Assembly (NCBI RefSeq): GCF_000315625.1
Contig: NW_005434639.1
Span: forward strand, 347,726-411,725
DNA from: Guillardia theta CCMP2712
Taxonomy: Eukaryota; Cryptophyceae; Pyrenomonadales; Geminigeraceae
Direction of reading: 5' to 3'
Length of the DNA stretch: 64,000 nucleotides
Shown here: piece by piece, positions 49,640-60,600 of the stretch
Layout: each line of letters starts with the position of its first letter
Numbering within the stretch: position 1 is the stretch's first letter
Translations under genes and position numbers: made by a program
Notes under the pieces: generated by a model
Seen by the model: the letters and a program-made list of their open reading frames with translations, nothing else
What the model was told of the DNA's origin: nothing
The model's database searches: none

Positions 49640-52600
49640 GCCTCAGAGAGAGCCCTTGAGAACGGAGGAGGCAACGAAAACTGCTACTGGGCCCAGTACA
49701 CAAACTTTGAGGAGAGTTTTACTCGCTTGTCGAGTCGCCCGAGGAGTCTTCGCCGGAGGTCTCGGACTCCGATGGGGGTCGTCGGCTCCACTCTGGATGT
49801 TTCCTCTCAGTGCACTGAGGGTGCTGCTGAGGAGGACTGGATGCGTCACCTCAGCCTGAGTCAGTCGAGCGGTACCGGCGACGGTGCCGCTTTTCCGGAG
49901 CGGCCCCGTCGCCTGAACGGCGGTCTTGCTTGTTGCTGCTTTCTTCTGCTTGAGGCACTTTTTACCTCATAAAACTCCGAATCCCTGCTTGAGGCACTTT
50001 TTACAAGCAGCCGAAGGGTCAAGCAATCAAGCAACAAGCTGGCAGCAGGAGCATGCAGGAGGAATAAAATCCCAGGTTTTGCTAGAGGCACTTTTTACCT
50101 TCTGCCAGTAAATCTCCAGCCTCTTAGACGCAATGGTCATTCGAGACGTCCGCTGCCGCCACAAAGCTGGCGTTCGCGGACGGAGAGAAAGGGCAGCCGC
50201 CGACAAGGAGCCGGCGTTGCCCGGGGGTCCGCCTGGGGCAGCGGACGGAGGGAGGCTGGAAACAGGAACACGGTGCATAGGATTTACTGGCAGAAGGTAA
50301 AAAGTGACTCCAGCAAAATAAAGCAGGAACAAGCTGAACCGGCAGGCACACAGTCCACAGCGAGAAGCTGCACACGGTAGTCCTCCTCGCTAGCCTCCGA
50401 GTCAGCGGCAGCCGAGACCAACACCGCCCGTGACGGCGGCGATGCCAGAGAGTGGGGCAAGCAACGAGCACCGTTGTGAGAATACGGATTTACTGGCAGA
50501 AGAGAGGTTACGGATTTACTGGCAGAAGGTAAAAAGTTCCTCAAGCAAAAGAGAGTCGTCTTGATCAAGTGGGGGGAGGTCAACCTCGACGCCCTCCATG
50601 TTGCAGCGTTGGACTTCGAAGATTCGCAAACATCGCGCTGCATATGCCATGACTACTCCTCCTCGAGCGTTCATCCCTCTTGCCCTCTCGACGGACGGTA
50701 CTCTGCTTCCTCCCCGGCATCGGTCGGGTCACGCCGGTGCTGCCTCCGGGTATCGCGTCTAAGGGATTTTATTCCTCCTGCATGCTCCTGCTGCTTGTTG
50801 CTTGATTGCTTGACCCTTAGGCTGCTTGTCTGCGCGGCTTCGCGCTTGGGCTGGCGCTGCCGCGTCTGGGTGCCAGCAGTGCTGGTTGTTTTCGGGCTTG
50901 TGTTTTGTGTGTGATTGTGCAGCTTCTCGCTGTGGACTGTGTGCCTGCCGGTTCAGCTTGTTCCTGCTTTATTTTGCTTGAGGCACTTTTTACCTTCTGC
51001 CAGTAAATCCATTGATCTCCTTCTGCCAGTAAATCCATTGAGCTCCTCCATGGACTTTGTCGAGTCGCCCGAGGAGTCTTCACCGGAAAGCCGACGCGCC
51101 CACTGTGACGTCGGATGCCTCCGGAGAGCTCGACACCACTGGGGTGCTTGCTGCTGGTCCGAGCTCGCCTGCCTCCGATGCCGCACAGCCCGGTCCCTGC
51201 CTGTGTGCCCGGAGGTTTAGCTTGTTCCTGCTTTGTTTTGCTTGAGGCACTTTTTTTTTTTTTACCTTCTGTACTATGTGGGGGGAGGTCAACCTCGACG
51301 CCCTCCATGTTGCAGCGTCTGAGAAGATTCGCAAACATCGCGCTGCATATGCTATGACTACTCCTCCTCGAGCGTTCATCCCTCTTGCCATCTCGACGGA
51401 CGGTACCCTGCATCCTGACACCCTCCGCTTCATCGGGTATCTCGCGGACATCATTGCTCAGCGCTCGATGCCTCTTGAGGATGCGGCGTTTGGTCGGCAC
51501 TTCGTGCCTGATGACGGCCCTGCTGCTGAGGTCCTGGCTCGCAAACGCGCCGCCACCTATCAGCGCCTCACTATGCAGCTGACGCTGGAGGCGCTCTTGT
51601 CTGGTGCGAGGCGCATGACGCCCTTGCGGGCGCAAGCACTTCTCGAGCCAGAGGACAGCTCCTCCTCGGACTTTGTCGAGTCGCCCGAGGGGGGTCTCCG
51701 ACTCCGATGGGGGAAACCTATCAGCGCCTCACCATGCAGCTGACGCTGGAAGCGCTCTTGTCTGGTGCGAGGCGCATGACGCCCTTGCGGGCGCAAGCAC
51801 TTCTCGAGCCAGAGGACAGCTCCTCCTCGGACTTTGTCGAGTCGCCCGAGGAGTCTTCGCCGGAGGTCTCCGACTCCGATGGGGGAAACCCTTCGAGTGG
51901 CCCCGACGATCGGCGCGGAGCTGGCGAGGCGTCTCCGTCCCTCACTGTTACGTCGGGTGCCTCCGGAGAGCTCGACACCACTGGGGTGCTTGCTGCCCCA
52001 GGCGGACCCCCGGGCAGCTCCGGCTCCTTGTCGGCGGCTGCCCTTTCTCCGTCCGCGGCCGCCCGCTTTGTGGCGGCAGCGGACGTCTCGACTGACAGTG
52101 GTCAGTCGGCTGCCTCCGGGTATCGCGTCTAAGGGATTTTATTCCTCCTGCATGCTCCTGCTGCTTGTTGCTTGATTGCTTGACCCTTAGGCTGCTTGTC
52201 TGCGCGGCTTCGCGCTTGTGTCGGCGGCTGCCCTTTCTCCGTCCGCGGCCGCCCGCTTTGTGGCGGCAGCGGACGTCTCGACTGACAGTGGTCAGTCGGC
52301 TGCGTCTAAGGGATTTTATTCCTCCTGCATGCTCCTGCTGCTTGTTGCTTGATTGCTTGACCCTTAGGCTGCTTGTCTGCGCGGCTTCCGTCCAGCGGTC
52401 ATCCCTTTTGACGGTGCAGCGGACGTTCCATGACTATGGTCACTCGGCGGCTACCGGGTATCGCGTCTGACAGAACTCTCGTCGACTCGTCTCATGAGCA
52501 CTTCATTCCTCCGCCTGCGCAGCGAAATGTGACCCCTCTTGTCTGCGCCGCTTCGCGCTTGGGCTGGCGCTGCCGCGTCTGGGTGCCAGCAGTGCTGGTT

Positions 52601-54040
52601 ATTTTCGGGCTTGTGTTTTGTGTGTGATTGTGCAGCTTCTCGCTGTGGACTGTGTGCCTGCCGGTTCAGCAGTCTGCTTTGTTTTGCTTGAGGCACTTTT
52701 TACCTTCTGCCAGTAAATCCTATACTATGGGGAAACACGTCGAGTGGCGCCGACGATCGGCGCGGAGCTGGCGAGGCGTCTCCGTCCCTCACTGTGACGA
52801 CGGGTGCCTCCGGAGAGCTCGACACCACTGGGGTGCTGGGCCGAGCTCGCCTGCTTCCTCCCCGGCATCGGTCGGGTCACGCCGGTCCTTGGGCATTGCT
52901 GCGGCGTCGCCGCCGTCACGGGCGGCTACCGCTGACTCGGCTACCGCTGACTCGGAGGCTAGCGAGGAGGACTACCTCGAGCGGTACCGTGTTCATGTGT
53001 CCAGCCTCCCTCCGTCCGCTGCCCCAGGCGGACCCCCGGGCAACGCCGGCTCCTTGTCGGCGGCTGCCCTTTCTCCGTCCGCGGCCGCCCGCTTTGTGGC
53101 GGCAGCGGACGTCTCGACTGACAGTGGTCAGTCGGCTGCCTCCGGGTATCGCGTCTAAGGGATTTTATTCCTCCTGCATGCTCCTGCTGCTTGTTGCTTG
53201 ATTGCTTGACCCTTCGGCTGCTTGTCTGCGCGGCTTCGCGCTTGGGCTGGCGCTGCCGCGTCTGGGTGCCAGCAGTGCTGGTTGTTTTCGGGCTTGTGTT
53301 TTGTGTGTGATTGTGCAGCTTCTCGCTGTGCGCTGTGTGTGCCAGGAGGTTTAGCTTGTTCCTGCTTTATTTTGCTTGAGGCACTTTTTACCTTCTGCCA
53401 GTAAATCCACTACTACTAGACGCGATACCCGGAGGCCGCCGACTGACCACTGTCAGTCGAGACGTCCGCTGCCGCCACAAAGCGATGACGCTCTGAAGAC
53501 CAGCTTCGTTGAGCATTGATCGAATAGTGCGAGTAAGGTTGTGCACGCAGGCTTAGCTTGTTCCTGCTTTGTTTTGCTTGAGGCACTTTTTACCTTCTTG
53601 TTCCTGCTTTGTTTGGCTTGAGGCACTTTTTACCTTCTGCCAGTAAATCCTCTCCAGTACCTTCTGCCAGTAAATCTTCCAGACTGTCATGCGCCGTGGG
53701 AAGCTTGGAGGATCGACGCTTGCAGGTCTGGAGATGATGCGCAGCAACGGAAGGATCGAGCTCGCGCTGACATACATCACATTGCGTCGGACACTGGCAG
53801 ATCAGCATGCCATGAAGATGAAGCATAGGATTTACTGGCAGAAGGTAAAAAGTGCCTCAAGCCAAACAAAGCAGGAACAAGAAGGTAACCAGGCACACAG
53901 CGCACAGCGAGAAGCTGCACAAACACACACAAAACACAAGCCCGAAAAGAACCAGCACTGCTGGCAACCCGGCAGTCACGGCATCGCCAGCCCAAGCGCG
54001 AAGCCGCGCAGACAAGCAGCCTAAGGGTCAATGATGTAGT
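49640..54040. mobile_element. Nested, truncated copies of a repeated element
   Basis: Several sequence blocks recur in both orientations. Block A: caggaacaagctgaacc plus tttactggcagaaggtaaaa, at about 50083-50115, 50279-50372, 50486-50552, 50955-51045, 51215-51268, 52670-52725, 53340-53410, 53565-53680 and 53825-53885. Block B: gggattttattcctcctgca to the tgtgcagcttctcgctgtg region, at about 50760-50950, 52130-52215, 52312-52390, 52545-52670, 53157-53345 and inverted 53885-54030. Block C: a GC-rich SLSAAALSPSAAARFVAAAD-coding piece, at about 50150-50240 (inverted), 52020-52130, 52215-52305 and 53040-53157. No complete transposase or reverse transcriptase is present. The pattern fits 3' ends of a retroelement family inserted into each other; the class is inference. 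Confidence 0.6.
51276..51660 (+). pseudogene. Fragment of an element-encoded protein (C-terminal piece)
   Basis: An open stretch reads WGEVNLDALHVAASEKIRKH ... PLAISTDGTLHPDTLRFIGY ... YQRLTMQLTLEALLSGARRM. This resembles the region after the catalytic domain in reverse-transcriptase-like proteins of protist retroelements, but there is no catalytic motif to confirm it. A shorter broken copy (EVNLDALHVAALDFEDSQ) lies at about 50566-50700. The block from about 51555 to 51715 is repeated in tandem at 51716-51876 (161-bp offset, out of frame). It is clearly degenerate. Confidence 0.45.
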
Positions 54041-54432
54041 TCAGGCTCCACCTAAAAAAAGCGGTAACTCAACACCATGACGTAATGGACCTCCTCGTGC
54101 TGATTTTTAACTTAACTTTGAGTAAAGGCCCGGACCTACCTCCGGCGGGCCGGGCCCCGGCGGGTCACTGGCTAGCTGGAAGTTCGGAATTTCTTTATTG
54201 ACTGAAAAAAGTTCACTCATAAGCCGCTTATTAACTGAAAAGTTGAGGGAGAGTCACGTGACAGGTACTTGTCTGTGAATCGAAGAGTGCCGCCGGGAAG
54301 TGCGAGGCAACCCTGTCACATTTGACTACCCCCCTATTAGGCCGCGTTTTCCTCATTGACAGGGGTAGGGTAGCAGAGACTTCTTCACGTCCTGTGAAAG
54401 TGACGCAAGGGAAGGAGGCAGTAGCGAGGTTG
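54041..54432. other. Spacer upstream of the polycystin gene
   Basis: It holds a sequence at 54100-54126 (ttaacttaactttgagtaaa) that is the inverse of one at 13767-13785, a GC-rich block (54129-54170), and an AGGGGTAGGGTAG motif at 54360-54372, about 60 bp upstream of the ATG. No gene is seen. Confidence 0.5.
54360..54372 (+). promoter_or_regulatory. Candidate upstream motif GGGGTAGGGTAG
   Basis: This copy lies 60-73 bp before ATG 54433. Similar motifs occur in most spacers that precede gene starts in this window (13026, 27017, 33170, 37980, 44046, 44100). Position and recurrence suggest a promoter element; function is inference. Confidence 0.35.
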
Positions 54433-57400
54433 ATGCTGCCGCGAGGAGGGCTGATCGCCGCGATCCATGGCAAGAAAAGAAGAACACGCGCCGAAGAGGA
54501 TCACAACGTCCTGTCTCTTCTTGAGCCCCCACATGTCTACAAGGACAGGATGGAGGCTGTCCAAGTTGTGCTGGAAGATGTGCAATCGCATACCATCTTC
54601 GGACCTGCTCACGGGAAGACAGACCATTCTCACAATGTGGCAGTGGATGGTCTTCTCAAAAGAGTGAAAGATAGACTTCATCGCTCCCATGCATACCTCA
54701 AATTAGCTTCCACTGCGCTCTTCTATATTTTGTTTGCAACTCTTCTGTTTACTCAGGGGAATGTAACAGATGCGTACGCCATGGAAAGTTCGATCATCAA
54801 CTTGATCATAGGGCAGCTTCCCACGCTTGGAACTGGAGGATATACAAATTCGAATGTGGGAGCAGCAGGGATGCTGAAGAGTTCAAATGATTTCTATGCA
54901 TGGTTGTCAAAGGCCGTGATATCCAACGTGTTCACTGACCCAATATGTGGAGATGGTGTTTGCGATGCGCCGGATGAATACCCTGGTTTCAGTAGATTTG
55001 GCTGCGTTGCAGACTGTGGAAATTACCTTCAAGTGACCCCCATCACAATCGACCTCGAAGATGTGATCGGTACAAGTCAAACGTCCTTGGGTTGGAATGT
55101 GAAGAATACGTCTATCGCGAGTTCAGACAAAGCTGGATTCAAATTCAACATCTACAGTGAAACCATGGGAGACTTCTTGTTCGCAGAAGATCAGAATCCA
55201 ACATCATCACCTTCTATATCCACTGAAGTTCCTGATGGTAAATTCACACTTGTGTTCTATCAAACCAACCAAACAAGCAAACTTGTTGATCTATCGACGT
55301 TATACAATTTCTACCCTTTTGAACAGAGGTACGAGCCAATGCTTATCTTCCTTCATTATGCACAGAGATTGATGCTTACATCAGCACTGTTCCTGCTCGA
55401 AATACACTGAGCGACTATGAATATGGCGATCAAAGAGAATACCTTGCTTCTTCATTCCTAATCACGCAAGGAATTCAAGGCTACTGCTCCACTTTGCAAG
55501 GCAGCTCCGATTCTCGTTGCCAGAGCTTGAATACTTTGGTGACCTCATCAATTGTTTTCAACATTGATGTCCCTCACACATCGCAGATATCTTTTGAGGC
55601 TCCTTTCTAGTTATGGGCTGAATGGAACCATCACGATTCAATCAAGTTCTTCTCAGGCCGTTCAAAATCTTGTTCAGGTTGTCTCAATGGTGTGTAGTCA
55701 CGTTCGAATGACTATGCGCTGCTAGGTTGGATTTTGCTCCGCGTTGCCTGACAGAACAGGAGGCGCGCGATCCATTCAAAACAAGTTGTACTTTCAGCGT
55801 GCAAAGGCGCAGTGCGTATCTGGGCGACGTTCATATCATAGACTTACGGCAGGAGAAGATGAGATGATTGAGAACACCGCGTTACAGTCTTTCAATGGTC
55901 ATGACAAACCATCCATGCACAGCCAAGCAGCTCAAAGCAACAATCCGTCATCAGCCAGGCAAGGGCACGTAGATATAAGGAATTTCAAATCAGGTGGCAG
56001 CCCTTCCCCTGCACCTTCAAGTCCTCCCAGCCATAAGCCAATCCCTAGAAACAGAACCAATACCAATACCAGTACCAGTGCCAATACCAATACAAGCAAC
56101 AGTACAAACAAAATACCAGTACAAGCGCTAGTACAAGCACCAGTACAAGCACCAGTGCCAATACCAATTCCAGTACAAGCAAACATACAAGCACAGGTAC
56201 AAACATCAGCACAAGTTCCAGTACAAGCACCAAAAATGCCAGTATCAGTACAAGTGAGAGCAGCAATAGTAGCTCCAACACAAGTACCAGTACCAGTACC
56301 AACACAAGTACCAGTACCAGTACCAGTACCAGTACCAGTACAAGTACCAACACAAGTACCAGTACCAGTACCAGTGCCAATACAAGCACCAATTCCAGCA
56401 CAGGTAAAACACGAGCACAATTACCAGCACAAGTACTAGTAGCAATGCTAATAATAGCAGCGCCAGCTCAAGCTCGAGCATCATTTTCACCTCCAGAACA
56501 AACAGCAGCAGCAGCGACAACACAAGCTTAAGTGCTACCAGCTATCCAAGCAGCCATACCATCACAAGTATCAGCAAGAACAACAGCAGAGGCAGCATCA
56601 GACATTCTCTCATGAATACCACTTTCAGCAGCAACACTAGCAGCAACATCAGCAGCAACATTGATACTACCAACATCAGCAGCAACATTGATACTACCAA
56701 CATCAGCAGCAACATTGATACTACCAACAGCAGCAGCAACATTGATACTACCAACAGTAGCAGCAACATTGATACTACCAACAGTAGCAGCAACATTGAT
56801 ACTACCAACATCAGCAGCAACATTGATACTACCAACAGCAGCAGCAACATTGATACTACCAACATCAGCAGCAACATTGATACTACCAACATCAGCAGCA
56901 ACATTGATACTACCAACATCAGCAGCAACATTGATACTACCAACAGTAGCCCTAGCACAAGTAACGGCGACAGTCCAAGTCCAAGTATCAGCATTAGTGC
57001 CAATTTCAGTACCAGCACTAATTCGAGTCATAGCAGCCATCCCAGCAGCCATCCCAGCAGCCATCCCAGCAGCTATCTGAGCGCGAGCAACAATGCCAGC
57101 ACAAGTACCAACACGAACAACAGTAAGAGCAACATCAAAACTGCTTCCGTTCGTACCAACATCAGCACAAGTATCAACATTAGCAGCAATACAAGTGTTA
57201 GTGTATCTGCTGCATCAGGAGGGACGTCAGGAGGAACACAGCCTACATTCCCTTCGCACTCAGGTGGCCTGGGAGGGCTAACGACTCATGCTAACACCAG
57301 CAGCAATATCAGCAGCAGCAGCAGCAATATCAGCAGCAGCAGCAGCAGCAGCAGCACGAATGCAAGCGCAAGTAGCTCAGGGGGCTCAGTGGGACCAGGG

Positions 57401-57615
57401 GGGGGAGGGAGGTCGGGACAAGGAAATGGAGGGACGCCAGGAGGGACGTCAGGAGGGACGTCAGGAGGGACGTCAGGAGGGACGTCAGGAGGGACGTCAG
57501 GAGGGACGTCAGGAGGGACGTCAGGAGGGACGTCAGGAGGAACACAGCCTACATTCCCTTCGCACTCAGGTGGCCTGGGAGGGCTAACGACTCATGCCAA
57601 CACCAGCAGCAATAT

Positions 57616-57659
<44 letters not shown>

Positions 57660-60600
57660 CGAATGCAAGCGCAAGGGACGTCAGGAGGGTCGTCAGGAGG
57701 GACGCCAGGAGGGACGTCAGGAGGGACGTCAGGAGGGACGTCAGGAGGGACGTCAGGAGGGTCGTCAGGAGGGACGTCAGGAGGGTCGTCAGGAGGGTCG
57801 TCAGGAGGGACGTCAGGAGGGACGTCAGGAGGGACGTCAGGAGGGACGTCAGGAGGGACGTCAGGAGGGACGTCAGGAGGGACAGGAGGTGAATGCAAGC
57901 TGGATGCTGTGAATGAAGTTCTTCCCTTCCACCTTGAAGAAGAAATCACCGGTCTCTGCAGTGTGACTTGGCACATGCCAGCATCGGAGGGGACTCTCTA
58001 CGTCAGCACTTCCTCTCCAATCTTAAGCCCCTTGGGTCCTCGCGCATGCAACGACTTGAAGCGAAGCTCGCGTCCCCCCCTGCCTCTCGGCATTGGCTTC
58101 TCGACCCTCCAGGTCACCGGCGAAGGGTTTTCAAGCTTGACGACTCCAGAGGCTTTTTGCCTCTCTCTTTCTGCTGGATCAGGAGATTCTCTGCAGAGCT
58201 TCAGCTATGCTGTCACGCCAGGCTCTGTTCTCTACTCTATCTTCAAGCTAGACACCTCTGGCTCCATGTGCGTGAGTTACAAGGAGAGTGACTGCATCTT
58301 GCCCCCTCCCGTCATCGCGCAAGTCTCTCAACTCCAAGCAGAAGCTCTTAACTTCCATTTGACCAGCAACGCCGTCACCTATGCCAAGATCAACATCTCT
58401 TCGATGTCAAACCAAGTGTCAATTGCCTACACGAGAACCCAGTTGTCATGCTCAAACGTGTCCGGTACATCCAATCCGATTGAACTCTTTGATTTGTCGG
58501 CTCCAGTTGAAAAGAATACTCCTGTTACCATTTACGCCGTGACGTGTAAGGACAACAGAACCATGAGCTCGATCGCTTCAAAGACATTCTCTCTCTATCC
58601 TGCCCCTTACTTCTACGTCGAGATCCAAATCGCTGAATGGAGGCAGTCGTCACTTGATGCGACAGATAAGTCGAATCTTGTGAAAGCATTGAATGAGAAT
58701 GTTCCAAATCCTTCTCATACGCATGTCGGATCACATTTTACAAGCGAACCTTTGACTAGCAACAGCACCAACATTACAGGTGTTGTTATCAACATCTCGG
58801 TCTTGGCAGGATCAAATTACCATGCGGTGGCAGCCTACAACGCCATCTCCTCCAACCAGACAGATGTCTTCAAATCGATCGAGAGGCTCACAGGTATCTC
58901 CAACCTTTCTTTCACTTTGCGCTTGTCGTCTATCACGTCGAGATTATCATTTTCTGGGAACCATGACGCATGTTCGACTCACTATGACTGTGTGAGTGGG
59001 TCATACTGTGCCAAGAACGATTTCACCTCCTCCAACTTTCAGTGTTTGCCGTGTAGCGCATGTGTTATCGGCTCGAGAGATTCTTACGACAACGTCTGTC
59101 CTCAAGACAAGTGTCCGAGGTCCGGAGGCTACCCCTCGTGTGTCAACGCAAGCAAGCTTCTTTCCAGTCTGCCGGGGGCTTGTTCGGATCACCATGAGTT
59201 TGCGGTATGGGAGCACTCCAGCCCAAGTGAGGGGAGCCCGCAGGTGATTCCTCCCTTCACGCCCAAGGTGAGGGAACTGACGGCGTACAACCGGCTGGTG
59301 GGTGCCATCGTCATCACGCAGACGAGGCTCAAGCAAGGGGCCTGCGTCAACCACATCCGGGACAGCGACGTGCGTCTCTTCACGTCCTCGGCAGGCTCTG
59401 ACATCTCTTGTCCCCTGCTCGATCAGTATGACTCGCAGCCTTTCGGATACGACCCGACGTTCATGACCTTCAGCTCGCTGTATGACGGCAAGGTCACCCC
59501 GGACTCCTTCTACGGCTACGGCGAGCGATATAGCACACGAGAGTCGAGCGGCAAGACTGTGTACGGGTACCCCAAGGGCTTCTTCCCGCACAAGTACAAT
59601 CAGAACGCACTTGACACCAACATGGACGGGATGCTGAGCAGCGAAGAGCTTGCGGCGGGAGGGAGTGAAACTTTCTTTTGAAGCCCTCCAAGTACATTGA
59701 TGCTGATTCAGAGAACCTGTTCAAGCTCTACTTCGACGAACGCCTCACCCAAAAGCAAGCGTTGAAGATGATCGCATTTGCAAGAGATGGTAAGTTCATT
59801 GACTCTCAGACAAAGGAGATCTCTGTTGAGATCGTCACGTACAATGCAGTCAAGAACATCTTTATGTACTCTGAGTTTGTCTTCGCGTGGGAATCAGGAG
59901 GGAACATTCCATGGAATTACAAGATCAAGACCATACCGATGGATCGCATTCTTTACCCCTCTTACATTCAGATCGGCCTCATGCTCGCCGTCCTGGTCTT
60001 TCTCATGGTCAACTGCCTGCTGGAGCTTCGGGACATGCTGATGCACTTCAAACGGTTTGCGCTCAACGAGTACCTGGCGGATCCCTTCAACTGGCTGGAT
60101 TTGCTGCACTTGTTCTTCATGTGGGGATCTGTGCTGTCATGGTTGAAGTATCGGGAAACTGCCCTGACCTTCCAGCTGCAAACTGATTACCCAATCTTGT
60201 TCTATGGCCCCAAGTACAGTAACTCAAGCAACTCCCGCCGCTCCAACTCCTCCAACCCAAGTTCTACAAGCACAAGACAAACGCCCTTCCAAGTTCCTAT
60301 CAGTGTTACAAACTTCGCGATAGCGCGCATGTTTCGCACAAACAACGCTGCTGAGTATGACTTCCTCCAACTGATCAAGGCGATGCGGGAGATCAGCGGC
60401 TGGATGGAAGAGTTTTCCTTCTTCTCGGGGGTTTCTGTTGTGCTCTTCGTGTTTCGACTGCTCAAGTCCCTCGACTTTCAGCAGCGGATGGGAATGGTGA
60501 CCAGAACCATCGCGCGGGCTGCCAGTGACCTGTGGCACTTCATGTTGCTCTTCGTCATCGTGTTCTTGGGGTATGCCATGGTCGGAGTGCTGCTGTTCGG

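Noticed and set aside
56045-57018. Minus-strand Leu/Val-rich frames in the polycystin repeats
   Set aside because: They are antisense readings of Ser/Thr/Asn repeats with no protein features.
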